Source: Sphingobacterium thalpophilum (GTDB taxonomy: Bacteria > Bacteroidota > Bacteroidia > Chitinophagales > Chitinophagaceae). Taken from it: DNA of 33,164 bases. The notes beneath the pieces are model-generated. The model was given only the letters and a program-made list of their open reading frames with translations, searched no databases and had not been told where the DNA came from. A program made the translations under genes and the position numbers. Positions 6,859-16,063 of this stretch are shown in pieces; position 1 is the first letter of the stretch, and each line of letters begins with the position of its first letter. The stretch lies in NCBI GenBank assembly GCA_945871875.1, contig CAMBYC010000021.1, forward strand, positions 1-33,164. The letters are read 5' to 3'.

Positions 6859-8751
6859 ATGAAGCAGAAAACCAAGTTTTACATATCTAATTATTTCAAA
6901 ATATGTTTAATAATTGTTGTACTCAACTGTACTGCAAATGCTCAATCTATAAAGCATACGGATATTCTTGTAGTTGGCGGCGGAACTGGAGGAACCTCAG
7001 CGGGAATTCAAGCCGCAAGATTGGGCGTTGCCACAACCATTGTTGAAAATTCTCTCTGGTTGGGTGGAATGCTTTCTGCTGCCGGCGTTTCTGCCACCGA
7101 TGGAAACCATTCCCTCCCTTCTGGATTTTGGAACGAATTCAGAAATGAATTGTATAAAGTTTATGGTAGCCCCCAAAAATTAGAAACCGGTTGGGTAAGC
7201 AATACGCAATTTGAACCCCATATCGCCGATAGTATCTTTAAAGCAATTGCTGCAAATACCCCGAAACTCAAAATTATTTACGGATTTTATCCTTCAAGAG
7301 TTATAAAAAAAGACAAATTCCTTCAAGCTATCGTCTTTACAAACGCGAAAAATGAATCGTTCACAATCTATGCAAAACAAATTATTGATGCCACAGAATT
7401 GGGTGATGTAATCGCCTTATCTAAAACTCCTTACAGTTTAGGTATGGAAGCGGGTTCTACAACTGGCGAAAATGTGGGGGTTAAAGAAACCAATGGCATC
7501 ATTCAAGACCTCACCTTTACTGCCATTTTGAGAGATTATGGTCCAAAAGCAGATTGTACCATTGTGAAACCTAAGTTTTACAACCTCTCAGAGTTTGACG
7601 CTTCCAATAAAAACTTCTACCACGATTCTACCAGAAAGGCACCAGGAAATACTGCCCAAAACATGTTGAATTATGCCAAACTTCCAAACCATAAATACCT
7701 ACTAAATTGGCCAATTTTTGGAAATGACACTTACTTAGATGTGGTTGAAATGTCTGAACCTCAAAGAAATATAGCTTTGGAAAAAGCAAAAGCAACTACC
7801 CTAAGGTTCATCTATTTTATCCAAAACGAATTGGGATTCAAAAATCTTGGATTGGCAGATGATGAATTTCCTACACTAGATCGTTTGGCATTGATTCCAT
7901 ACCATCGGGAGGGTAGAAGATTAAAAGGTATAGTTCGTTTTACGATGCCTGCAATTGCAAATCCTTTCGATTTTACTTCGCCTTTGTACCGAACCGGAAT
8001 TGCTGTAGGCGATTATCCCATCGACCATCACCATAAAAAAAATCTGAATGCACCCCAACAATTGGAGTTTTATCCTATCCCATCTTATAATCTACCCTTG
8101 GGTAGTCTAATTCCCGAAACTACCGAAAATCTGATTGCAGCTGAAAAGGGCATAAGTGTAAGTAATGTGGTTAATGGTACAACCCGTTTGCAGCCAGTTG
8201 TTCTGTTGACTGGACAAGCCGCTGGCACCCTAGCCGCATTGGCTGTGAAATTGAAACTTTCTACCCGCAAAATTCCAGTAAGATTGGTGCAACAAGAATT
8301 GCTCAACAACCATGCAATGGTTATGCCGTATATCGACGTTAATCCGGATCACCCCAATTTTATGGCTGTCCAAAAAATTGGTGCTACAGGAATTTTAAGA
8401 GGCAAACCTCTGCCTTACAAATGGGCAAACCAAACTTGGTTTTATCCAGATTCTTTGGTTGAAGCCAAACCCTTTTTACAACATTTTGAGAGCTATTCAA
8501 GAGTTTCATTTCCAGTTCCTAAAGAAAATTACATTACCTGGAAATATGCAAAAGAATTGATTGTTAAATTGAAAGAAAAAAATCTTGATAAAAACTCATC
8601 TTCTCTAATTAAGAAAATAATGGATTTTGAAGTTAAATTTCAATTGCACAACAACGATTATTTAAAAAGAGCAATTTTTGCCGAATTTATAAATGATTTT
8701 ATTGATCCATTTTCAACGCCTATTGATCATTTTGGCAATTTTATTCGGTAG
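6859..8751 (+). CDS. Exported FAD-dependent oxidoreductase (FAD_oxidored family)
   Basis: A 630-residue protein with a Sec signal peptide (hydrophobic core about residues 15-24, cleavage near ANAQS). The dinucleotide-binding motif DILVVGGGTGGTSAGIQAAR starts the mature protein, followed by VENSLWLGGMLSAAGVSATD and by a second FAD-contact region near the end of the fold (NLIAAEKGISVSNVVNGTTR, LLTGQAAGTLAAL). This is the PF12831-type FAD_oxidored layout, often found in exported proteins near carbohydrate-degrading genes. The substrate is unknown. The last 130 residues (after MAVQKIGATGILRG) form an extra C-terminal region. The gene lies 39 bases before xseA and may share a transcript with it. 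The start ATG follows an AT-rich leader with no Shine-Dalgarno. Confidence 0.85.
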   Translation: MKQKTKFYISNYFKICLIIVVLNCTANAQSIKHTDILVVGGGTGGTSAGIQAARLGVATTIVENSLWLGGMLSAAGVSATDGNHSLPSGFWNEFRNELYKVYGSPQKLETGWVSNTQFEPHIADSIFKAIAANTPKLKIIYGFYPSRVIKKDKFLQAIVFTNAKNESFTIYAKQIIDATELGDVIALSKTPYSLGMEAGSTTGENVGVKETNGIIQDLTFTAILRDYGPKADCTIVKPKFYNLSEFDASNKNFYHDSTRKAPGNTAQNMLNYAKLPNHKYLLNWPIFGNDTYLDVVEMSEPQRNIALEKAKATTLRFIYFIQNELGFKNLGLADDEFPTLDRLALIPYHREGRRLKGIVRFTMPAIANPFDFTSPLYRTGIAVGDYPIDHHHKKNLNAPQQLEFYPIPSYNLPLGSLIPETTENLIAAEKGISVSNVVNGTTRLQPVVLLTGQAAGTLAALAVKLKLSTRKIPVRLVQQELLNNHAMVMPYIDVNPDHPNFMAVQKIGATGILRGKPLPYKWANQTWFYPDSLVEAKPFLQHFESYSRVSFPVPKENYITWKYAKELIVKLKEKNLDKNSSSLIKKIMDFEVKFQLHNNDYLKRAIFAEFINDFIDPFSTPIDHFGNFIR

Positions 8752-8790
8752 GATATGCTAATTTTATGATTCACTTTTTAACTTGCCGAA

Positions 8791-10191
8791 GTGCAAAAGC
8801 TAAAACTATCAGAACTCACCGGTTTAATTTCTAAAACACTCAATGATGCATTCCAGTTTCAAACCTACTGGGTGATTGCTGATATTGCTGGTTACTCGTT
8901 GAAGACAGATAAAAATCACCATTACCTCGAATTGGTTGAAAAGGGAAACAATTCAATTTTAGCAAAAATTAGTGCCGTTGCTTGGAAAGAAGGTCATGAA
9001 AAAATTCAAGTATTTGAAAATGAAACCGGACAAAAATTAGGTGCCGGCCTTTCTGTTTTGTTACAAGTTAAGGTAGATTATCATTTTCAATATGGTTTAA
9101 AATTGGTTATTATTGATGTTGATGCCAGTTTTACGCTCGGTGAAATGGAGCGTCAACGCCGGGAAACCATCAATAAATTGCTTCAAGAATGTTCACAATA
9201 TGTTTGGCTAGAAAACAACCGAATTGTTACTAAAAATAAAAACCTAGATTTTGGTGTTGTCATTCAAAATATTGCAGTAATTAGTTCGGCACAATCTGCT
9301 GGTTATGAAGATTTTATAAAAACTCTTGAGCTGAACCAAGCAGGATATAAATTTTCGGTAGATCCTTATTTTACAGTTGTGCAAGGCGAAAACAATGCAG
9401 ATTTAATTTTCAGAACCATCATAGCTGTATTTGAAAGTAAAAAAACTTATGATGTTCTCGTAATTATTAGGGGTGGCGGTGCAGAAACTGATTTTCTAGT
9501 TTTCAACCATTTTGATTTGGGTAGAATTGTAGCTCGTTATCCTTTACCCATTATTACTGGATTAGGGCATACACGAAACGAAAGTATTGTTGATTTAATG
9601 GCACATACCAATGCCATAACCCCAACAAAAGCGGCTGAATTTATCATCGCATATAACGCGAATTTTGAACAACAATTGAATCTAGCTCAACAAAAAATTG
9701 TAATGAAAAGTCAACAATTGTTGGCATTCTACAACAAATCACTTCCACAGTTGAATGCAACAATCATCAATAAAACTCGTGATTATTTAAAAGATTATCT
9801 TGAATCACTTTATAGATTGCAAAGAATTGTAACCCAGCAATCAACGGCTAATTTACAACACAAAAGAAACAATTTAATTGGAATTTCGTCAACATTTGTA
9901 AGTAAACCACAAATCATAATAAGTAGTAAGCAAGCTGATTTAAGGAATTTATTGTCTAATATTTCCACCTTTAACTTGCAATTTTTAAAAAGCCAAAAGA
10001 GTTATTTGAATCATTTTGTTTCTTTAATTCGGGTATTGTCGCCAGAAAATATTCTACAACGCGGATTTGCTATTATTGAAAAACAGGGTAAAATCATTAC
10101 AAATCCTGATGTTATCAAAATGGGTGACGACATCAGCTTTAGACTTAAGCAAACTGAATTCGATGTTACCGTAAATAAAAAATCTAAATGA
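8791..10191 (+). CDS. xseA: Exodeoxyribonuclease VII large subunit
   Basis: A 466-residue catalytic subunit of exonuclease VII, which degrades single-stranded DNA in both directions in the cytoplasm. The N-terminal OB-fold (about residues 5-110: LSELTGLISKTLNDAFQFQTYWVIADIAGYSL) is followed by GEMERQRRETINKL and the nuclease core IAVISSAQSAGYEDF, VLVIIRGGGAETDFLVFN, ITGLGHTRNESIVDLMAHTN and TPTKAAEFI. A long coiled region precedes the C-terminal ENILQRGFAIIEKQGKII. The start is GTG at 8791-8793; no upstream in-frame ATG exists. The stop overlaps the xseB start (ATGA), so the two are translationally coupled. Length is near the E. coli protein (456). Confidence 0.95.
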   Translation: MQKLKLSELTGLISKTLNDAFQFQTYWVIADIAGYSLKTDKNHHYLELVEKGNNSILAKISAVAWKEGHEKIQVFENETGQKLGAGLSVLLQVKVDYHFQYGLKLVIIDVDASFTLGEMERQRRETINKLLQECSQYVWLENNRIVTKNKNLDFGVVIQNIAVISSAQSAGYEDFIKTLELNQAGYKFSVDPYFTVVQGENNADLIFRTIIAVFESKKTYDVLVIIRGGGAETDFLVFNHFDLGRIVARYPLPIITGLGHTRNESIVDLMAHTNAITPTKAAEFIIAYNANFEQQLNLAQQKIVMKSQQLLAFYNKSLPQLNATIINKTRDYLKDYLESLYRLQRIVTQQSTANLQHKRNNLIGISSTFVSKPQIIISSKQADLRNLLSNISTFNLQFLKSQKSYLNHFVSLIRVLSPENILQRGFAIIEKQGKIITNPDVIKMGDDISFRLKQTEFDVTVNKKSK

Positions 10192-10394
10192 TAATGGAAT
10201 CAAAAATGACTTATGAAGCCGCTTATACAGAGCTTCAGCAAATTGCAAGAGAAATTGAGTTAGAAACCGTTTCGGTTGATATTTTGGCAGATAAAGTAAA
10301 ACGAGCGTCTGAATTAATTAGTTTTTGTCAGGGTAAATTGCGCTCTACAGAAAAAGAAGTAACAGGAATTATAGAACAAATGGAGAAAAATTAA
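10188..10394 (+). CDS. xseB: Exodeoxyribonuclease VII small subunit
   Basis: A 68-residue protein. MTYEAAYTELQQIAREIE, then ADKVKRASELISFCQGKLRS and TEKEVTGIIEQME, is the two-helix hairpin of XseB, which binds the long helices of XseA and is needed for full exonuclease VII activity. Its ATG overlaps the XseA stop by four bases. Possible alternative starts are ATG at 10194 and 10206; the overlap favours the first. Confidence 0.92.
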   Translation: MIMESKMTYEAAYTELQQIAREIELETVSVDILADKVKRASELISFCQGKLRSTEKEVTGIIEQMEKN

Positions 10395-10460
10395 ATTAGA
10401 ATGATTAGTTTAACTGCATCCGTTAATTTTACAAAAATTGTAAAAAAGTAAATAGATTAA

Positions 10461-11330
10461 ATGAAAGTAGCAGGATTTACCATTATAAGAAATGCAGTAA
10501 AATATGATTATCCGATCATTGAATCTATTACTTCGTTATTACCTATTTGTGATGTATTTATTATAGCAGTTGGTAATTCAGATGATGGAACGCTTGAACT
10601 AATAAAAAGCATAAACGACCCCAAGATTAATATTGTTGAAACGGTTTGGGACGATACAAAAAGAGAAGGAGGTTCTGTATTAGCTGATGAAACAAATAAA
10701 GCAATTTCATTTCTTCCAAAAGATGTGGATTGGGCTTTTTATATTCAGGGAGATGAAGTATTGCATGAAAAATACCATCAAGTGATTTTACAAAAAATGA
10801 AGCAATATCTCAATAATGATTCTATAGATGGATTGCTATTTGATTATGTGCATTTTTATGGATCATATAATTATGTTGGATCAAGTTTAAAATGGTATGC
10901 CCATGAAATACGAATCATTAAACCCAATCGATCCATATATTCTTACTTGGATGCACAAGGTTTCAGAAAGGGAAAAAATGAAAAATTAAATGTGAAACCA
11001 GTAGATGCTTCAATTTATCACTACGGATGGGTAAAAGAACCGGAGGTAATGCAAAAGAAAATCATCAATTCAAGTGCTTATTGGCATAGCGACCAATGGA
11101 TAGAAAAAAATATTGCAAAAGATAATTCATTTGATTATTTATCTATTGATCAACTTGAATTGTTTAAAGGCACACATCCAAAAGTGATGCAAAAAAGGAT
11201 TGAAGAAAAGAATTGGGAATTTGATTACGATATTTCGTTTAATAAAATTACTACAAAAGAGCGTTTAAAAAAGTGGCTTTATAAGTATTTGGGAATCAAT
11301 ACAAGTTACCGGAATTATAAGTTGAAGTGA
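10461..11330 (+). CDS. Glycosyltransferase family 2-like protein
   Basis: A 289-residue cytosolic GT-A fold protein. The N-terminal strand VAGFTIIRNAVKYDYPIIES, then CDVFIIAVGNSDDGTLELIKS (nucleotide-sugar site near residues 38-45), and WAFYIQGDEVLH (about 91-102) with QGDE in the place of the usual LDxDE metal site, match family 2-like enzymes. A His/Trp-rich segment (YAHEIRIIKP, IYHYGWVKEP) follows, common in this subgroup. No transmembrane helix is seen. Donor and acceptor are unknown. It lies 66 bases behind xseB and may be cotranscribed, but no glycan cluster surrounds it. Confidence 0.8.
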   Translation: MKVAGFTIIRNAVKYDYPIIESITSLLPICDVFIIAVGNSDDGTLELIKSINDPKINIVETVWDDTKREGGSVLADETNKAISFLPKDVDWAFYIQGDEVLHEKYHQVILQKMKQYLNNDSIDGLLFDYVHFYGSYNYVGSSLKWYAHEIRIIKPNRSIYSYLDAQGFRKGKNEKLNVKPVDASIYHYGWVKEPEVMQKKIINSSAYWHSDQWIEKNIAKDNSFDYLSIDQLELFKGTHPKVMQKRIEEKNWEFDYDISFNKITTKERLKKWLYKYLGINTSYRNYKLK

Positions 11331-11453
11331 TTGAAATATTCACCAACTAAAAAAAAAGATATAAATTCTTTTTTGAAGGAAATAATTTAGGTATTTAAGT
11401 CAACATCCCGAAAAATGTTAAGTAGGTAATTCATAATTTTCTATAAGAAAAGT

Positions 11454-11500
11454 AGATGTACAAGATATTTTAAATCAGGTTTAAAATATCCTGTACATCT
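11454..11500. terminator. Long hairpin between convergent genes
   Basis: Arms 11454-11474 and 11480-11500 are reverse complements at 20 of 21 positions (one A-C mismatch), with the loop TCAGG. It lies between the glycosyltransferase gene (+) and the phosphoesterase gene (-), so a bidirectional terminator is the likely role. The T-rich tail is better on the minus strand (CTTTTCTT). Confidence 0.6.
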
Positions 11501-11522
11501 AACAATCATATATAGCTTAAAC

Positions 11523-13922
11523 TCACTTTTCACTTTTTAAGAAAGCAGATCTAACAGGTGCAGGCATAACGGAATTTTCCCCTTTTACAGCTTTCCAAAT
11601 GACTTCGTTAAATTCCATTGCAGGAACTCTATCTTCTTTGGTGAAATCAAATTTCATGCTTTTTAATGCCAAAGGAGTTTTCTTTGAGCTGTTTTTTTGT
11701 GTTAAATCAACCAATGCAGGAACAGCAGTAAAAGGAGTAAGATTAGCTGTTTTACTGAAACAGTTCCACATTGGTGTAGCTGCAGCATCAAATTGAGTCA
11801 TTGGAGGAAGTCCAAGTATCAATTCCATAGTTCTTAGCATAGAGGTAGTTGTGTAAGCAGTATGGTCAACAAAACCACGTTTCACAAATCCCCCAGCAAC
11901 AAATGCAATAGAACGGTGAGCATCAACATGATCTGGACCATCTTGTGCATCATCTTCCAAAATAAATACTGCCGACTCTTTCCAAATTGGAGTTTTAGAC
12001 AGTTCTTCTATAAACATTCCACAAGCCAAATCATTATCAGCTACATGTGCAAAAGGTGTTGGACGCCCAGGTGTTAGTCCTTCTGTATGGTCATTGATGA
12101 ATCTAAAAGTGTTAAGTTTCGGAACTGCGTTAATTGCATACAATGAATCAAAATCCTTTCTCCATTGTCTTACCCTAGTTGTATCTCTAACACTTTGATC
12201 CCAACTTGTAAAATAAGTACAAAAGTGATTTTCTAAAACCGGTAAATTGGCTTTATAATCATCTGCAAATTCTCCGTAAGTGCGATAGCTCACACCATTT
12301 CTTTTGCACAAGTCCCAAATAAAACCATTCTTGTTGTTTGCGATTTCTCTTGTTCCTTCAGCGTCATAATTTCCACCCCTGCCACCATAATTTGTTGGCC
12401 AGTTTTTCTCTAAATAATCAGTTGAATATGCCCCTAAACTCCAATTGTGTCCATCAGCACTTACTTCTCCATCTACATAAAAATTATCTAACAAAACAAA
12501 TTCTTTAGCAATTTTATGTTGGTTGGGAGTGATGTTTTTTCCAAATAGCACCAAACTGGTATCGCCATTTCCTTCTGGCATATCACCTAGCACTTGGTCA
12601 TAAGTTCTGTTCTCCTTAACAATATAAAACACATATTTAATTGGAGAGCTGTCACCCACTTTCATTGGAATTGGATTGCCAATTTCTCCAGCAGCATTGC
12701 GTTCTTTTTCTTTTGTGTAGGGTGAATTTTTATATACCATTGTTGACCATACACTAAGTTTCATTTCAGTTGGTACATCAATAATTGACATCGTTCCTTT
12801 AAACAAGCCTCCAATGTACTGTACTTCTTTCGGTTTGTTTAAATCTCCTTTTTGAAAATTTACTTCTTCATTTTCACCAAGCGGGTTAGGTCCGTAAGGG
12901 TTAGCCATTGATGTAAACCCTTTTCCATTGGTAACAAATATTTTCTTACCAATCACTTTTACGTTAGTAGGAAACCAACCAGTAGGTATGTAACCAGCAG
13001 ATTTACTAGCACCCGGAATTTTTACATCAAAAACTGCCAAACAATTGTTGTCGGCATTTGCTATATACAATTGTTTTTCATCTTCACTCAAAGCCACCCC
13101 GTTTGAAGTGGAACCTACTACTGCATCTGGATAAAGAGCAGCATTAAGCGTTTCAATAACTGTATTCTTTTTTGTATCAATAACTGACACTGAATTGTCA
13201 TTGGCATTGGCAACATATAAAAAACTGCCATTTTTCGATAGGCAAATTTCATTGGGATTGTCTCCAACAGGCAAGCTTGTTTGAGCTAGCGTATTGGTAT
13301 TTATTGTAACTAATTTGTCGCCACCCCAAAGCGAAATGTAGAGTTGTTTATGATCTGGTGATAAAATGCAAGTATAAGCTTCGGCACCAAGTGCTATTTT
13401 ATTGATGATAGCTTTGGTTTGTATATTAAATATATACAGGCTGTTGTCGTCTTTTGTAACCACATACATTTTATTGTTTGCTTCATCCAATGCAATTCCG
13501 GCTGGTGAAATTCTATTTGGCCATTTTTTTCCTAATAAAAATGTATCTGGTTTATTCAATTTATTATTTATTATTGGATATCGTAAAACCCAATTGTCGT
13601 TACCTCCAGAAGCATATAGAAATTTTTCATTTGCTGAGAATTGTAATCCATACCAAGATTTAGGGATGGTAACTGTATGGAGGATTTTTTCGGTTTTAGG
13701 GTCAATAAGTTGAATAGATTGAACACTCTGACCATTATTGGTTACGGCGATATATTTTTTAGAAGCAGAAACTGCAATATTTAGAGGGAGGTCGCCGAGG
13801 GGAATATTTCTTCCAGCTGGGGATATAGACCAACCATTTGGGAGGTTTATTTTTTTTTCTTTTTGAGCAAAGCTGGCATTAATGCAACAGCAAAACAATA
13901 GTAAAACAGCTATAAACTTCAT
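11523..13922 (-). CDS. Exported YVTN beta-propeller / alkaline-phosphatase-like phosphoesterase
   Basis: About 799 residues from the ATG at 13920-13922, which starts a clean Sec signal peptide (MKFIAVLLLFCCCINASFAQ). An open frame runs nine codons further up, but that would hide the signal. The first 370 residues are repeated propeller blades such as FLYVANANDNSVSVIDTKKN and KQLYIANADNNCLAVFD. The second half is a PF04185-type phosphoesterase: YIVKENRTYDQVLGDMPEGN, DGEVSADGHNWSLGAYSTDY, AVFILEDDAQDGPDHVDAHR and SMLRTMELILGLPP, with Glu, Asp and His ligands for metals. Such fused proteins are common in the phylum; the natural substrate is unclear. It is a single gene. Confidence 0.88.
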   Translation of the reverse strand: MKFIAVLLLFCCCINASFAQKEKKINLPNGWSISPAGRNIPLGDLPLNIAVSASKKYIAVTNNGQSVQSIQLIDPKTEKILHTVTIPKSWYGLQFSANEKFLYASGGNDNWVLRYPIINNKLNKPDTFLLGKKWPNRISPAGIALDEANNKMYVVTKDDNSLYIFNIQTKAIINKIALGAEAYTCILSPDHKQLYISLWGGDKLVTINTNTLAQTSLPVGDNPNEICLSKNGSFLYVANANDNSVSVIDTKKNTVIETLNAALYPDAVVGSTSNGVALSEDEKQLYIANADNNCLAVFDVKIPGASKSAGYIPTGWFPTNVKVIGKKIFVTNGKGFTSMANPYGPNPLGENEEVNFQKGDLNKPKEVQYIGGLFKGTMSIIDVPTEMKLSVWSTMVYKNSPYTKEKERNAAGEIGNPIPMKVGDSSPIKYVFYIVKENRTYDQVLGDMPEGNGDTSLVLFGKNITPNQHKIAKEFVLLDNFYVDGEVSADGHNWSLGAYSTDYLEKNWPTNYGGRGGNYDAEGTREIANNKNGFIWDLCKRNGVSYRTYGEFADDYKANLPVLENHFCTYFTSWDQSVRDTTRVRQWRKDFDSLYAINAVPKLNTFRFINDHTEGLTPGRPTPFAHVADNDLACGMFIEELSKTPIWKESAVFILEDDAQDGPDHVDAHRSIAFVAGGFVKRGFVDHTAYTTTSMLRTMELILGLPPMTQFDAAATPMWNCFSKTANLTPFTAVPALVDLTQKNSSKKTPLALKSMKFDFTKEDRVPAMEFNEVIWKAVKGENSVMPAPVRSAFLKSEK

Positions 13923-14140
13923 AAATATATTATTAGTGTGTATATGCAAATGTAATTCTGTGATTGAAGTGTTAAGATGAATTAATTATTATTAAATTAA
14001 GAATAGAAAATAACTAAGAATATATGGTTAAATCCTCATTATTTTGTGAGAATAAAACTAAAAAATTTAGTTTATTTTCTGCTAAATAAATTAGCTTATA
14101 TTTTAAAATTTAAATTACCTTTACTTTCGATAAAATTTAA

Positions 14141-15166
14141 ATGAAAATGGGCAAAGAAAATACAGACTTATCTAATTCGGACAAATTAAAGGCGTTAAAA
14201 TTAACGATTGATAAAATTGATAAGGATTTTGGAAAGGGAAGTGTTATGATGATGAACGAACGTGGCATACATGTTCAAGAAGTTATATCAACTGGGTCTA
14301 TTGGTTTAGATTTAGCACTAGGTATAGGCGGATTACCTAAAGGAAGGGTAATTGAAATTTATGGACCAGAAAGTTCTGGTAAAACAACTTTATCAACACA
14401 TGTAATTGCAGAAGCACAAAAAAAGGGTGGTATTTGTGCAATTATAGATGCTGAGCATGCTTTTGATAGTGCTTATGCTCAGAAATTGGGTGTTGATGTA
14501 GATAATTTATTGATATCTCAACCAGATTATGGTGAACAAGCCTTAGAAATTGCAGATAGATTAATTTTATCTGGTGCAATTGACGTGGTTGTTATAGATT
14601 CAGTTGCAGCATTGGTACCTAAAGGTGAATTGGAAGGTGAGATGGGCGATAGTAAAATGGGCTTACAAGCAAGGTTGATGTCGCAAGCTTTGAGAAAATT
14701 AACTGCAACCATTTCAAAAACCAACACAATTTGTATTTTCATCAACCAGCTTAGAGAAAAAATTGGAGTAATGTTTGGTAATCCAGAAACCACAACTGGT
14801 GGTAATGCTTTGAAATTCTATGCTTCAGTTCGTTTAGACATTAGAAGATCTGCACAAATTAAAGATGGTGATGAAGCGATCGGAAATAGGGTTAAAGTGA
14901 AAGTGGTAAAAAATAAAGTTGCTCCACCATTTCGTTCTGCCGAATTTGACATCATTTTTGGAGAGGGTATATCTAAAACCGGTGAAATTTTAGATATGGG
15001 TGTAGAACTAGGAATAATTAATAAAAGTGGAAGCTGGTTCAGTTACAATGGTGATAAACTTGGTCAGGGTAGAGATACAGTAAAGCAATTGTTGGCTGAT
15101 AATCCTGAATTGGCAGGTCAAATTGAAGTAAAGATTAGAGAAAAGATTAAAGAAATACAAGCTTAA
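14141..15166 (+). CDS. recA: DNA recombinase RecA
   Basis: A 341-residue ATP-dependent recombinase for homologous recombination and SOS control in the cytoplasm. Walker A is GPESSGKTT at residues 75-83. [40 protein letters not shown] (Walker B region), [19 protein letters not shown], the [20 protein letters not shown] loop and the [15 protein letters not shown] block are all present, so it looks complete and functional. It starts at ATG 14141 or ATG 14147. A weak -7-like TACTTTCG lies at 14122-14129; no SOS box of the E. coli type is seen. A strong terminator follows. Confidence 0.97.
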   Translation: MKMGKENTDLSNSDKLKALKLTIDKIDKDFGKGSVMMMNERGIHVQEVISTGSIGLDLALGIGGLPKGRVIEIYGPESSGKTTLSTHVIAEAQKKGGICAIIDAEHAFDSAYAQKLGVDVDNLLISQPDYGEQALEIADRLILSGAIDVVVIDSVAALVPKGELEGEMGDSKMGLQARLMSQALRKLTATISKTNTICIFINQLREKIGVMFGNPETTTGGNALKFYASVRLDIRRSAQIKDGDEAIGNRVKVKVVKNKVAPPFRSAEFDIIFGEGISKTGEILDMGVELGIINKSGSWFSYNGDKLGQGRDTVKQLLADNPELAGQIEVKIREKIKEIQA

Positions 15167-15206
15167 AATATTCGATTACAGATTTGTCGCAGAAAGAACT
15201 CCTTTT

Positions 15207-15246
15207 CAACGGATTATAACTATATATTATAATCCGTTGTTTTTTG
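15207..15246 (+). terminator. recA terminator
   Basis: CAACGGATTATAA (15207-15219) and its exact reverse complement TTATAATCCGTTG (15227-15239) form a 13-bp stem around a 7-base loop, followed directly by a T7 run, 40 bases behind the recA stop. Confidence 0.9.
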
Positions 15247-15376
15247 TAGGAATGATTTTTGTAACAAACACTAATAGTTTGGTTTTTAAAATTCTGAAGT
15301 ATAGCTAATTGTAAGATTTTCATACTTATGATTTTATCAATAATTTACAAATCGATACCAAAAAATAATACATTAA

Positions 15377-15802
15377 ATGGGCTTTATTAAGGAATTCAAA
15401 GAATTTGCACTCAAAGGTAATTTAGTAGATATTGCTGTTGCTTTTGTTATGGGTGGAGCTTTTGGAAAAGTGGTTTCAACCTTTACAGAGAAAATTATCG
15501 CCCCCATTATTGGAATGCTTACCGGCGGACAAAACTTCAATGATAAAAAAGTTGTATTAAAACATGCAATTGAAGAAGTTAAAGATCCTACCGGTAAAAT
15601 TATAATTCCCGCAGGAGCAGAAGTAGATTTAGAATGGGGTTATTTTGTTACCGCTTTAATCGATTTTGCTATTGTTGCATTTGTAATGTTTCTTATTATA
15701 AAAGCAATTAATTCACTTAAAAAGAAAGATGTCTTTATTCAAGCTTCCGTGTCTAAAACAGAAGAGCTGTTGACCGAAATTAGAGATTCCCTTAAAAAAT
15801 AA
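15377..15802 (+). CDS. mscL: Large-conductance mechanosensitive channel
   Basis: A 141-residue inner-membrane channel that opens under membrane tension and releases solutes on osmotic downshock. GFIKEFKEFALKGNLVDIAV and AFVMGGAFGKVVSTFTEKII form the amphipathic N-terminus and TM1. A periplasmic loop (about residues 50-85) with DPTGKIIIPAGAEVDLEWGYF is followed by TM2 (ALIDFAIVAFVMFLIIKAIN) and a charged C-terminal helix. Length and motif order match MscL. Monocistronic. Confidence 0.95.
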   Translation: MGFIKEFKEFALKGNLVDIAVAFVMGGAFGKVVSTFTEKIIAPIIGMLTGGQNFNDKKVVLKHAIEEVKDPTGKIIIPAGAEVDLEWGYFVTALIDFAIVAFVMFLIIKAINSLKKKDVFIQASVSKTEELLTEIRDSLKK

Positions 15803-15820
15803 ATTTTTTTGATATTTAAT

Positions 15821-15937
15821 TTATTTTGTCACTAAAATTATTCCATCCCACATTCCTTTAACATATTGATAATCCCAACGATCACTGTTTAATCTGAGTA
15901 CTTTTATCTTGAAAAATTGAACAATTTTATTTATCAT
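15821..15937 (-). pseudogene. 38-codon remnant resembling the start of a SAM-dependent methyltransferase
   Basis: Too short for usual gene calling. Minus-strand reading from ATG 15935-15937 to TAA 15821-15823 gives INKIVQFFKIKVLRLN, then SDRWDYQYVKGMWDGIILVTK. The phrase DRWDYQYxKGxWDG resembles the N-terminus of glycan-linked class I methyltransferases of this phylum, where the SAM-binding domain should follow; here a stop comes instead. It may be a decayed gene fragment or a true micro-protein. The remainder of the 260-base gap up to the TonB receptor is AT-rich with a probable -7 element near its end. Confidence 0.35.
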
Positions 15938-16029
15938 AAATCTTTTTGAGGCTTAAAAATATCATATCTCTATATTTTAGAGGTATTTTGGTTTAATAAT
16001 TACTGACAAGATTTTTATCTTCTAGTCCT

Positions 16030-16037
16030 TATATTTG
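16030..16037 (+). promoter_or_regulatory. Probable -7 promoter element of the TonB-dependent receptor
   Basis: TATATTTG is an exact match to the Bacteroidota -7 consensus TAnnTTTG and lies 26 bases before the receptor ATG. No clear TTTG -33 box lies at the usual distance. Confidence 0.4.
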
Positions 16038-16063
16038 TTACGAATTTTCGATCAATCTTTTCA

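Noticed and set aside
14041-14140. An SOS-type operator before recA
   Set aside because: No CTGT-N8-ACAG-like or other clear palindrome is present in the AT-rich leader.
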